This document shows, one piece after another, positions 24,536 to 33,231 of a DNA stretch of 64,000 bases (position 1 is its first letter; the number at the start of each line of letters is the position of its first letter). The stretch comes from CAVSJR01 sp963728285. Lineage in GTDB: Bacteria > Actinomycetota > UBA4738 > HRBIN12. The notes beneath the pieces were generated by a model. It did not search any database and was not told the origin of the DNA. It saw only the letters and a list, made by a program, of their open reading frames with translations. A program made the position numbers and the translations under genes. The stretch spans positions 124,001 through 188,000 of the forward strand of contig CAVSJR010000001.1 in assembly GCA_963728285.1 (NCBI GenBank), read 5' to 3'.

Positions 24536-25288
24536 GTGATCCGCGTCGGCACGAGCGGATGGCAATACGCCGACTGGCGCGAGCGATTCTATCCGCGCGA
24601 CGTCCCTCAACGGGAGTGGCTTGCCTTCTATGCACGGCGGTTCGCGACGACGGAGGTGAACAACTCCTTCTACCGACTCCCCGCGGAGGGGGTCTTCGCA
24701 CGGTGGCGAGGTGTGACGCCGCCCGGGTTCGTGATGGCCGTGAAGGCGAGCCGGTTCCTCACGCACATGAGACGGTTGCGCGAGCCCGAGGAACCGGTGC
24801 AGCGCCTGTGGAGTCGGGTGACAGAGCTCGGCGACAGGCTGGGGCCGGTCCTCTTTCAGCTGCCGCCGCGGTTCCCCGCCGACGCGGGGCGGCTTTCGGC
24901 GCTGCTCGACACGCTGCCCGCACCGATGCGTCCGGCGTTCGAGTTCCGCGATCCCTCCTGGCACACGGCCTCGATCTTCGACCTGCTCTCGCGCAGGGAC
25001 GCCCCAGTGGTCTGGGCCGATCGTCCGGGAGCCAGGATCAGGCTGCCCTTAACGGCGAGCTGGAGCTACCTGCGTTTCCATCAGGGACGCACGACGGCGC
25101 CCGGATACACGCGGGAGAAGCTGCGACGGTGGGCCGAGCGAATCGCCGCGCTGCCGGTGGAGGACACGTACGTCTATTTCAACAACGATCCTGGCGGGGC
25201 GGCGGTCCAAGATGCCCGCACGCTCATCGAGCTCCTGCGAGAGCGAGGCGCGCCGGTCGCCCCGACCCCTTCGTCCGCGCCGGCCTGA
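24536..25288 (+). CDS. DUF72 family protein (YecE-like)
   Basis: 250-aa TIM-barrel-type protein. Characteristic segments: RVGTSGWQYADWRERFYPRD, FATTEVNNSFYRLPAEG, VMAVKASRFLTHMRRL, LGPVLFQLPPRF and the end YVYFNNDPGGAAVQDARTL. Family of unknown biochemical role, cytosolic, sometimes linked with Fe-S cluster or nucleic-acid metabolism. GTG 24536 is needed because IRVGTSGW begins there. A strong terminator-like hairpin lies 90 bp after its stop. Confidence 0.92.
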   Translation: MIRVGTSGWQYADWRERFYPRDVPQREWLAFYARRFATTEVNNSFYRLPAEGVFARWRGVTPPGFVMAVKASRFLTHMRRLREPEEPVQRLWSRVTELGDRLGPVLFQLPPRFPADAGRLSALLDTLPAPMRPAFEFRDPSWHTASIFDLLSRRDAPVVWADRPGARIRLPLTASWSYLRFHQGRTTAPGYTREKLRRWAERIAALPVEDTYVYFNNDPGGAAVQDARTLIELLRERGAPVAPTPSSAPA

Positions 25289-25377
25289 GCCGCGCCGATG
25301 GACGTCGGCTCCGCCTGACCCATTACGACATGCGGGGCTGGCGAGCGGCTTCAGCCATGGCCGGCCGAGATAAGGAG

Positions 25378-25406
25378 CAGGCCCCCGGCGAACGCCCGGG
25401 GGCCTG
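25378..25406 (+). terminator. Strong 11-bp GC hairpin
   Basis: CAGGCCCCCGG (25378-25388) and CCGGGGGCCTG (25396-25406) pair perfectly over a 7-base loop, after the DUF72 gene. No T-run. Confidence 0.6.
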
Positions 25407-25782
25407 TCCTTGCGGGTCGGTCAAGGGGGAGACCGAAATCATTTGGGGTCGGGGTCGGGCTGGGGCCCCGCCCACAGGACCACGCGGTCCGCGGCCTGGT
25501 GGCCGGGCGGGCGATCGAACCGCGTCACCGCTCTCCTCGCATCCCGCCCGCGAGGCTGTCGACGGCCCGCGAGGCTGTCGATCCGGTTACCCGGCCGGGA
25601 GCGCCACCAAACGCCTCGTCATGATGCCGGCCGATTCAGCGGCCGGGACGCGAGTGGCGCTCGTCTCGTCGCGACACATCAATCCCTGGCGTCCGTGCAG
25701 GTAGAGATGCCGAGACGGGGTGTACGTGGGCCATCGCTGGGTAAGCACGGCTTGAGGAAGGCCCTCGGAAAGGAGTTTCCCC
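25407..25782. other. Intergenic region with a 16-bp direct repeat
   Basis: No supported gene. CCCGCGAGGCTGTCGA occurs twice, at 25547-25562 and 25566-25581 (period 19). A variant SigB-type promoter is at 25720-25744. Confidence 0.5.
25720..25744 (+). promoter_or_regulatory. Variant SigB/SigF-type promoter
   Basis: GTGT 25720-25723, 15 bp, GGGTAA 25739-25744, 39 bp before ATG 25783. One mismatch in the -35 core. Confidence 0.4.
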
Positions 25783-26428
25783 ATGCGATCCACGACACGC
25801 ACGTATCGCAATGGTGCGGAGGGGCGACGTGCATCGAGGTATGACGAGGATCGGCGGCGCAGTGGACCCCAGCTCGTTCGCTGGGGCGCGGTGTTCGCGG
25901 GAGCCGTCCTCGCTCTCGGCCTGCTCGTCCTGCTGGCGATCCTGTGGTTCGCGCTCGCCTTCGGGTCAGAGATCTCGGGCGTTCGAGACAATCTGCAGTG
26001 GTACCTGGGGATCTCGTCGATCTTCTGCCTGTTGATCGGCGGCATTTCTCGCCGGCTGGCTCTCGGGGGTTCGAGGCTGGGGGGCGGGGACCATCAACGG
26101 ATTGACGATGTGGGCCCTGCTGCTCATCGCGACGTTCTCCGTCGGCGTCCCGTCCGTCCTGAACGTCTTCAGCCTCGGCACGCTCGGAGCCGCCGTGGGT
26201 GAGCCCGGCGGCGGCCTCATCGCGCCGGCGGTGGACAGCGCGCTTTGGGCCTCGTTCTGGTCCATCCTCGCCGCGTTCTTCACCGCGGGCATCGGTGGAG
26301 CCATCGGCGGCTCGTTCGCGCGCAACAGCGAGGGCTACGAGCCCGTGCGCGAGTCCGAGACCGAGGAGTATTACGCGGAGGAGGAAGACGTCACCGAGCC
26401 GCCGACGGGTCGCCACCGAGCGTCGTAG
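25783..26428 (+). CDS. Four-helix membrane protein (frameshifted)
   Basis: After a basic N-terminus the helices are GAVFAGAVLALGLLVLLAIL, then ISSIFCLLIGG. Near 26047 the frame changes and continues FLAGWLSGVRGWGAGTINGL, TMWALLLIATFSVGV and ALWASFWSILAAFFTAGIGG, ending with an acidic EEYYAEEEDVTE tail. The arrangement resembles the TIGR04086/YrzE type of small membrane proteins, which have no known role. GGAAAGGAG precedes ATG 25783. A convergent hairpin follows its stop. Confidence 0.7.
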
Positions 26429-26463
26429 AGGTCGAACCCTCGGCACACGATCCGCGAAAGGAA

Positions 26464-26487
26464 CGGCCGGGCTCACGGGCCCGGCCG
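26464..26487. terminator. Bidirectional terminator-like hairpin between convergent genes
   Basis: CGGCCGGGC (26464-26472) pairs with GCCCGGCCG (26479-26487) over 6 bases. It sits between the rightward membrane gene and the leftward PfpI gene. Confidence 0.6.
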
Positions 26488-26523
26488 CTCGCTTGTGTCT
26501 GGTCTGTTTCCGTGGGTTGGACG

Positions 26524-27096
26524 TCAGCCCGTCGCGGCCCGCTGGCCGGGGGCGACGCCCTCGTGGAGCTGCTCGAGCAGCTTGGCGCAGAACGCGGGGA
26601 GATCGCGAGGCCTCCTGCTCGTGACGACCTTCTCCTCGACATGCACTTCCTCGTCGACCCACATGCCCCCCGCGTTCTTGATGTCGGTGCGAAGGCTCGG
26701 GTACGACGTCAGCGTCCGCCCGCGCACGATGTCCGCCTCGACCAGCATCCACGGCCCGTGACAGATGGCCGCGATCGGCTTGCCGGCCTGGAAGAACGAC
26801 CGGACGAAGGCGACGGCGATCTCGTTCATGCGGAGCTTGTCGGGGTTGGCGACCCCGCCGGGAAGGACGAGGGCGTCGAATTCCTGCTCGTCCGCCCGTT
26901 CCACCGTCCGGGAGACACGGAACGTCTCCGCCTTGTCCATGCCGTTGACGCCCTGAATCTCATCGCCGTGGATGGAGATGAGCTCCGCCGTCCCCCCGGC
27001 CTCGTCCACGGCGGACCACGGTTCCACCAGCTCCACCTGCTCCACGCCGTCGGTCGCGAGGAACGCGACACGCTTTCCGCTGAGATGATCGGACAT
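26524..27096 (-). CDS. PfpI/DJ-1 family protein
   Basis: 190-aa glutamine-amidotransferase-like fold: KRVAFLATDGVEQVELVEPW, FDALVLPGGVANPDKLRM and the nucleophile elbow AAICHGPWMLVEA with Cys112-His113. The family includes general stress protein 18, intracellular proteases and glyoxal/methylglyoxal deglycases; activity here cannot be chosen. ATG 27096 has AAAGGAG upstream. The longer open frame to 27306 is excluded by that site and by a GTTT-N16-GGGCAA promoter at 27157-27182. Known SigB targets include this family. Confidence 0.92.
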   Translation of the reverse strand: MSDHLSGKRVAFLATDGVEQVELVEPWSAVDEAGGTAELISIHGDEIQGVNGMDKAETFRVSRTVERADEQEFDALVLPGGVANPDKLRMNEIAVAFVRSFFQAGKPIAAICHGPWMLVEADIVRGRTLTSYPSLRTDIKNAGGMWVDEEVHVEEKVVTSRRPRDLPAFCAKLLEQLHEGVAPGQRAATG

Positions 27097-27156
27097 GACC
27101 GGCTCCTTTCCCCTAGCGCCCGCTCGGCCCAAACCCAATGGGCCGCTCCCTGCGAG

Positions 27157-27182
27157 TTGCCCATCGCCTCTGCCGAGGAAAC
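27157..27182 (-). promoter_or_regulatory. SigB/SigF-type promoter of the PfpI gene
   Basis: Minus strand GTTT (27182-27179), 16 bp, GGGCAA (27162-27157), 60 bp before the ATG. Confidence 0.55.
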
Positions 27183-27244
27183 TCCCGTGGCTCGAGGACA
27201 TCGGACTTCGGTACCGTCGACCCAGGTCGAACAGGGGAGAGTCG

Positions 27245-27517
27245 ATGGACGTGGAGAGGAATGAGAAGCGGTGCCCCGTGTGCGGGAGAGGAGAGCTCGT
27301 CGACATCCTCTATACGGGTGGATCCCCGCGAGAGGAACCCAAGCAGGGATCGGACACACGGCAGATCGAGACCTACAGCTGCGGGCACGAGCGGATCGGG
27401 GCTCGGTTGGACGAGGCGGCCTCGCCAGAGAGTGACCTCGAGGTTGAGCACCGCACCGCCGAGGAGACGGTCGACACACCGGAGCAGGGGCCAGATCTCA
27501 AGCCGGGAACCGAGTAG
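27245..27517 (+). CDS. Small zinc-ribbon-like acidic protein (90 aa)
   Basis: Cys residues in KRCPVCGRGELVDI and YSCGHERIG, separated by about 30 residues, suggest a CxxC...C-x-H zinc ribbon. The rest is acidic and disordered (SPESDLEVEHRTAEETVDTP). GGGGAG is six bases before ATG 27245. Family unrecognised; divergent from the PfpI gene. Confidence 0.65.
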   Translation: MDVERNEKRCPVCGRGELVDILYTGGSPREEPKQGSDTRQIETYSCGHERIGARLDEAASPESDLEVEHRTAEETVDTPEQGPDLKPGTE

Positions 27518-27604
27518 CAGCCGTCGAGCGAGCGATCGACCCACGCCCGGACGCCTCCGTGGGGGATCCGCCTATCGATTCTCCCACGCTCGCGCGTCGC
27601 TCGC

Positions 27605-27630
27605 GTTTGTCGCCCGGAGCCACAGGGAAA
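27605..27630 (+). promoter_or_regulatory. SigB/SigF-type promoter of the 42-aa protein gene
   Basis: GTTT 27605-27608, 16 bp, GGGAAA 27625-27630, 50 bp before ATG 27681. Confidence 0.65.
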
Positions 27631-27680
27631 CACGCACGGGACACCACCCGAGGACACAACCCAGGAGAGAGGACGCCGCG

Positions 27681-27809
27681 ATGAACATCGGCAGGATCGT
27701 GCGGGAGGTCGAGGCCAAGCCGTTGGAGCAACCCGATGTCGCGCCGCTCGAGCCGGAGATCCCCACGCCGGCGGACGAGCCGGAGCACGAGACGTCCGGG
27801 ACGGCGTAG
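27681..27809 (+). CDS. 42-aa Pro/Glu-rich protein
   Basis: MNIGRIVREVEAKPLEQPDV followed by PLEPEIPTPADEPEHETSG. The N-terminal helix NIGRIVREVE plus an acidic proline tail is a recurrent small-protein type in actinobacteria; role unknown. GGAGAGAGG lies upstream of the ATG and a perfect SigB-type promoter precedes it. The next gene starts 3 bp after its stop. Confidence 0.6.
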   Translation: MNIGRIVREVEAKPLEQPDVAPLEPEIPTPADEPEHETSGTA

Positions 27810-27812
27810 GAC

Positions 27813-28355
27813 GTGCTTCGAAGCCCCATGGGATCGAGCCGGGTCGAGGGACTCCGAGGGTATCGGTGGTGGCGCATCGGGCTCGGCGGATGGTTGCTGT
27901 CGCCGTGGCGCGAGGCGAAACCGTGGAGCGCCGAGCGGAACCGGGCGAAATGCCTGGCCACACGACGCCTCTTTGGATGGAACGACGCCGGGCCGCATAC
28001 GAACGGAATCCCGGATGAACGTTGCCAGTGCGGCTTCTACGGCCTTCACGAGTATCCGGTCCGCCACGATGGCCCCGTCCGCTTCGTCTGGGAGCTGGAT
28101 ACCGACTTCTCCGGATCCGGCGGATTGGTGCTCGGGATCGCGGAGGCGAGCGGCCGCGTGCTGATCGGCACGCAGGGTTGGCGGGCCGAGTACGCGAGTG
28201 CCTCCGCTCTGTTCGTCTCGAACTGGGCGTTCCCGAATCCGGAGGTGGAGGCCGTGAGCCTGCGCTACGACGTCCCCGTCTATCGCGACTTCGAGGCGAT
28301 GACCGCCGAGTGGGGCCCCGATGAGGAGGTCCACGGGTTGCGCGTTGCCGGCTGA
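27813..28355 (+). CDS. Conserved hypothetical protein (180 aa)
   Basis: Begins LRGYRWWRIGLGGWLLSPW, contains a cysteine pair in RCQCGFYGLHEYP and a beta-rich centre VLGIAEASGRVLIGTQGWRA then EYASASALFV. The phrase GLRGYR-x-W and a CxCG(I/L/F)Y site near residue 70 occur in a widespread actinobacterial family of unknown function. The cysteines may bind a metal. GTG 27813 or ATG 27828 could start it. Probably cotranscribed with the 42-aa gene. Confidence 0.65.
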   Translation: MLRSPMGSSRVEGLRGYRWWRIGLGGWLLSPWREAKPWSAERNRAKCLATRRLFGWNDAGPHTNGIPDERCQCGFYGLHEYPVRHDGPVRFVWELDTDFSGSGGLVLGIAEASGRVLIGTQGWRAEYASASALFVSNWAFPNPEVEAVSLRYDVPVYRDFEAMTAEWGPDEEVHGLRVAG

Positions 28356-28370
28356 TTCGTGCCGGTTCCA

Positions 28371-29579
28371 TCAGTGCGTGCCGGCGGATGCGGCGTCGGG
28401 CACCATCCGATCCTCCCGAAACCGCGACGGCGCGAACGGTGCGATGAGGTTCGGGGTCCGGCCGGCGGCGATGAGCTCCGCCATCGTCACCCCGAAGATG
28501 GGCGATCCCTTGAATCCCCACGTGCCCATCCCGGCGGCCAGGTACAACGCATCGACGTCCGTGAGGCCGAGGATCGGTGACGAGTCCGGCGTCATGTCGC
28601 ACAATCCCGCCCACTGACGCATCGCCTGCGCCTTCGCCATGAAGGGAAGGATCTGTATGGATCGCTTCGCGGTCTCGGCGAGGAAGTCGAACGTCGAACG
28701 GGTGGAGTAGGTGTTGTACGGCAGGATCTCCGCCCCAACGAGTAGCTCACCCCGGGGCGTCTGGGAGATGTAGACGTAGAGATCCATCGACGAGACCAGG
28801 CCGTCGAGCACGTGCGAGTAGGGCTCCGTCACGAACGCCTGCAACGGGTGCGTGCTGATTGGCAAGGACAATCCGGCCATCGCCGCCACGTGGCTCGAGT
28901 GCCCCGCCACGGCGCTGACGACCGACCCGGCCGACACCGGCCCCGCCGCCGTCACAACGCCTCGGCACCGGCCCCCCTCGACATCGATGCCGGTGATCTC
29001 GACGCCCTCGTGGATATGGACGCCCAGGCGCTGCGCCGCGGCCGCGTACGCCCACACGACCGAATCGTGCCGAGCGAACGACCCGGGGGGGTGATAGGAG
29101 GCGCCGACCACCGGGAGCTCACCGCCGCCCGAGAGATCGACCAGCGGACATCGCTCGAGCACTTCGTCGGGAGTGAGGATCAGGGTCTCGACGCCGTACG
29201 CGGCGTTCAGCAGCGACTTGTCGCGCTCGGTGTCGAGGGCGTCCCAGCTGTGGACGAGATCGAGCTCCCCCTGCGTGCTGAACTGGATGTTGAAGTCAAG
29301 CTCCTGCGACAGCGTCCGCCAGATCCCGAGGCTCGCCTTGTAGAGCGGGACCGTCTCCGGCGTGTTGTAGTTGGCGCGGAGCACCTGCGTGTTTCTGCCC
29401 GACGCCCCGGACCCGATGTAGGCGCGCTCGAAGACGGCGATGTCGCGCACGCCGTGCCGCGCCGCCAGGTTGTAGGCGATCGCGAGGCCGTTCACGCCGC
29501 CCCCGATGATCACGACGTCGTAGCTTGGGGCGATGTCGGTCCTTCGGAGGAAGGTCCGCCTGCGGAACAGCCCGCTCAT
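28371..29579 (-). CDS. soxB: Sarcosine oxidase beta subunit
   Basis: FAD flavoprotein subunit of heterotetrameric sarcosine oxidase, which oxidises sarcosine to glycine, giving formaldehyde or 5,10-methylene-tetrahydrofolate and H2O2. Rossmann site YDVVIIGGGVNGLAIAYNLA at residue 20; GSGASGRNTQVLRANYNTPE is the SoxB-specific continuation, and the C-terminal GLTDVDALYLAAGMGTWGFK matches the DAO fold end. Length 402 aa, intact. Last gene of a leftward soxD-A-G-B operon, starting 12 bp after soxG. Confidence 0.93.
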   Translation of the reverse strand: MSGLFRRRTFLRRTDIAPSYDVVIIGGGVNGLAIAYNLAARHGVRDIAVFERAYIGSGASGRNTQVLRANYNTPETVPLYKASLGIWRTLSQELDFNIQFSTQGELDLVHSWDALDTERDKSLLNAAYGVETLILTPDEVLERCPLVDLSGGGELPVVGASYHPPGSFARHDSVVWAYAAAAQRLGVHIHEGVEITGIDVEGGRCRGVVTAAGPVSAGSVVSAVAGHSSHVAAMAGLSLPISTHPLQAFVTEPYSHVLDGLVSSMDLYVYISQTPRGELLVGAEILPYNTYSTRSTFDFLAETAKRSIQILPFMAKAQAMRQWAGLCDMTPDSSPILGLTDVDALYLAAGMGTWGFKGSPIFGVTMAELIAAGRTPNLIAPFAPSRFREDRMVPDAASAGTH

Positions 29580-29591
29580 CCGCCATCCACC

Positions 29592-30078
29592 TCACCGAGC
29601 GTGGTCCACGGGGCCGGCCCGCGCTCCCTCCGTCCCGCCGAGCGCCCGGCACGCTTCGAGGAGCCGCTCGTGCAGGTAGTCGCGCAACATCGCCCCGACG
29701 AGCAGATGCAGCCGCCCCGGGAACGACACGATCCGCACGGGCACGCTGCGCGACGTCGCCGGCCGTGTAGGTCCGGTCGGTCGGATCGACGGCCGAGAGA
29801 CGGCGAAACGCGTCGTTTGCTCCGCTCCCCACCAGCGTCCAGACGGCCCACCCGTCGCTCGCGTCCAGCGCCACGGCGTGCGCGTCGCCCCCGGCGATCC
29901 GGCTGCGGGCGGCCTCGACCAGATCCTCCGCCACGCCGGATTGGCCGATCAGCATGACCTCGTCCGGGGCAACGCGGCAACAGACGACTCCCTCCGATGG
30001 CGCGACGAGGGGATCGAGGGCCTCCGGCGCAGCGAAGCACGAGATGATGCTTGCGTCGGTGGCGAGCAGCTCAAGCAC
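29592..30078 (-). CDS. soxG: Sarcosine oxidase gamma subunit (frameshifted)
   Basis: About 162 aa after correction. SIISCFAAPEALDPLVAPSE, CRVAPDEVMLIGQSGVAEDL and AVALDASDGWAVWTLVG are SoxG-like. Near 29748 the frame changes and continues RSVPVRIVSFPGRLHLLVGA, MLRDYLHERLLEACRALGG to TGA 29592-29594. SoxG is a GcvT-like structural subunit. GTG 30078 overlaps the soxA stop by 8 bp, so the subunits are translationally coupled. Confidence 0.85.
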
Positions 30079-32726
30079 GGAGTCGATCGCCTTCGGGATC
30101 GTAGAAGGGCGTAGGCGTGACCCGGGCCGTGCCGGCTCCGCACCGGAGCTCGGACGGGAAGCTCCCGTCGACCGCGCGGATCCACCCGAGGCCGATGGGA
30201 CGTCGGAGCACCCCGGACTCGGCGCACGACGTGACCCGGCCGACGACTCGATCGCCGACGGACAACGGCGCCCCTCGCTGCGGCCGCCCGTCGAACGAGA
30301 GGCCCACCAGCTTCCGCTCGAGCGGGCGCTCTCCCATGCGTTCCAGCGCGAGGCGGCCGATGAAGAACGGCTTGTCCATCTCGACCGCGAAGCCAAGCCC
30401 GAGCTTGCCCGGATGGTCGTCGGGAAGCGAGTCCTGGCCGAGGAAGATGTGCCCCTTCTCGAGTCGCAGGACGTCGAGCGCATCCAGGCCGTGCGGACGG
30501 ATGCCGAGATCCGCGCCCGCCGCCATGAGCGCGGCCCACAGCGCGGCGCCGTGCGACCGCGCGTGGTGCAGCTCGAACGCCAGCTCCCCCACGAACCCCA
30601 CCCGAAGCGCCCTGCAGTCGATCCCCGCGACCGAGATCTCGCGGTGGCCCATGTACGGAAACGCCTCCCGGTCCACGGCGTCGGCCGTGAGCCTCGACAG
30701 CAGCTCGCGGGCCCGTGGGCCGGCGACGAGGATCGCGCCGAGCATCGCGGTCTGATCGACGACGTGGGCCCGAAGGTTCCAGAGGTCGGCCCAGTTCCGC
30801 AGCCATGCCTCCATCGCGTCCGCGCCTCCGGACGTCGACGTGACGTAGTAGCGCCCTCCCTCGAGGGCGCACACGAGCCCGTCGTCCATGACGTAGCCGG
30901 CCTCGCCGAGGGCGAGCATGTAGCGCGAACGGCCCGGCGGCAAGGTCGCGGATGCGGCACGGATAGACGCGGTCGACGAGCGCGGAGGCATCCGGCCCGG
31001 CAACGAGGAACTTCCCGAGCGTGCCGACGTCCATGAGTCCGACCCGTTCGCGAACGGCCCGGTATTCGTCGGCCGGGTCGCCGTAGTTGTACGGCCGCTT
31101 CCAGCTCCCGGACCAGTCCAAATGCGCATCGAGGTCGACGTGGACCTGATGCAACGACGTCCGCTTCTCGATGACCTCGTGGACGCCGCCCGCCAGGTCC
31201 TCGAGGCGGACGGGACGGACGGGGGGCCGCGCGGTCGTCCGAGCCCCGGCCGGCGGCGAATCCGACCTCTCGCCGGCGAATCGCGCCAGGTGTCTGCCGC
31301 ACATCGCCCCCTGGCACGGCCCCATCGTCGCGGTGGTGTATCGCTTCAGGATCTCCGACGACCGCCATCCCTCTCCCCACGCCCGTTCCAGATCGGCGAC
31401 GCTCACGTCCTCGCACAAGCAGACGACGCCCGCCCGTCCCATGACACCGGGCCGGCCGTCGCGTTCGCCGCTCGGGACCGCGGCGTCGGGGGACCGCCAT
31501 CCGATCCGGATCCGCCGCCGGCGAGACGTCCGCTCCGCACCGCCTCCTCGAGGGAACACCCGGGGAGCACGACCTCGCCGGCGCCCGAGACGGGGAGGTC
31601 GTGCCCCATGCGAAGGAGTCCGTCGCGGGGAGCGAATCCCAGCGAGAGCACGAGCGCGTCACACTCGATGCGCCGTTCGCGGCCGCCCGCCTCGACGCGG
31701 ACCGCGCGAACGTGCCGCGTGCCGTCGGCGCCCGTCACACGGCCGCCCCGGATGATCGTCGCGACGTGGTCCGGAACGCGTCCCGCCAGCTCGTCGGGCA
31801 CGACCGCGGCGACGACCTCGACCCCGGCATCGGCGAGCGTCCGCATGTGATCGACGCCCTCGGACGTGCTGGCCGGCGACGACCGCCCGGCTGCCCGGAC
31901 GAACGCGGTGCACGGCCGCGAGACGCACCGCGCCGCGGCCCAGCCAGACGCCGGGAAGATCGTTGCCCGGGAAGACCCCGTGTGATTCGACGGCGCCGGT
32001 CGCCACGATGATCCGGCCCGGGTCCACGCGGAGGAGCGTCTTGTCGCCCACGAGGGGTACGAGCGGACCCTCGTAGATGCCGAGCGCCGTGTGTCGCTCG
32101 AGGATCGTCACGGACCGCCGCTCCAGATCGCCGGCGAGACGGCGGAGGCGGTCGAGCACGGGTCCCGGGGGGATCCTCTCCCCCAGGCGTCCCTCGTCGC
32201 ACACGATCACCGCATCGCCCCGCTCCGACGCCTCCATCGCGGCCGCGAGCCCGGCCACGCCGCCGCCGATCACCAGCACATCCGTCCGCATGGAGGTCGT
32301 TGCCGCCAACGCGGGCGGGCGCCCGACCGGCAGTCTCCCCACGCCGGTCGCCCGACGGATCAATCGCTCCGCGATGGGCCAGGCGAACCGCGGCCGAACG
32401 AAGGTCTTGTAGTAGAAACCGACGGGCATCAACGCGTGCGCGTGGTCGGCGACCGCAAGGAGGTCCATCTCCGCGGACGGCCAGCCGGATTCCCGCCGAA
32501 CGCGCTGACCCTCCCCCGCGTCCGCGGTGCACGCGCGGATCCCCGGCTCTCCGTCGACGTTCAGGATGCAGTTCGGGCAATCGCCGGTCAGGCAGTAGAG
32601 CCCTCGTCGCCGGTGATACTTCAGCGACCGGGTGAAGGTCCTCACGCCCGCTCGGTACAGGGCCGAGGCGACGGTGTCGCCGAGCTCGATCTGGATGCGG
32701 CGACCCTCGAAGTCGAACGAGCCCAT
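30071..32726 (-). CDS. soxA: Sarcosine oxidase alpha subunit (three frame changes)
   Basis: About 884 aa. Order of domains: N-terminal ferredoxin-like IQIELGDTVASALYRAGVRT and GDCPNCILNVDG; NAD-binding Rossmann DVLVIGGGVAGLAAAMEASE; a Cys-rich BFD-like segment VVCLCEDVSVADLERAW; then GcvT/dimethylglycine-dehydrogenase C-terminal folate domain (VGFVGELAFELHHARSHG, LRLEKGHIFLGQDS). Frame changes near 31860, 31520 and 30935 without loss of homology suggest sequencing indels. It starts 8 bp after the soxD stop. Confidence 0.9.
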
Positions 32727-32734
32727 GGCCGAGA

Positions 32735-32966
32735 TCAGTCGATCCGATTCGTGACCGTGTCGCGCCGCAGGGTCAGCCATCGCCGGCATCCGTAGGCGTG
32801 AAACCAGCGCTCCCGTTGAGGTGCCGGGCGCGTTCTCACGCAGGTAGACGCGACGAAAGTCCGCTTCCCGGTCGCCAGCAGCGTCGAGGGATCGAAGCTC
32901 CCCTCCGAACGTGTACTCCGTGTAGGGACGGAGCCCGCAGTTCGGACACGGAATCTTGAGGCCCAC
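32735..32966 (-). CDS. soxD: Sarcosine oxidase delta subunit (frameshifted)
   Basis: Small zinc subunit. LKIPCPNCGLRPYTEYTFGG starts it (two Cys ligands), DFRRVYLREN follows, and after a frame change near 32840 the end QRERWFHAYGCRRWLTLRRD-TVTNRID supplies the His and Cys ligands of the known SoxD zinc site. GTG 32966 with GGGGGGTGG upstream; TGA at 32735-32737. First gene of the sox operon; the usual order elsewhere is B-D-A-G. Confidence 0.88.
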
Positions 32967-33231
32967 CGGACCACCCCCCTCGACGGATCCGCAGCGAGGA
33001 TGCGAACGGCTCCGTCGGTTCGGCTCGTGCGCCGCGCCAGGATACAGCCGGCCGTTCCGGCGCCACATCGCAGCGCTGTGACCGACGGTCGAGGCTTCGG
33101 AGCCCGACCGAGGCGCGTTCGGGAGCCGGGGTCGCCGCTCGATCTCGCGTCACGCCGTCGAACTAGCGCGCCGCGATTCGCGGGGAATACAATTCGGGTG
33201 TCGTATCCCCGAAGCGAAAGCGGGTTCGCGC

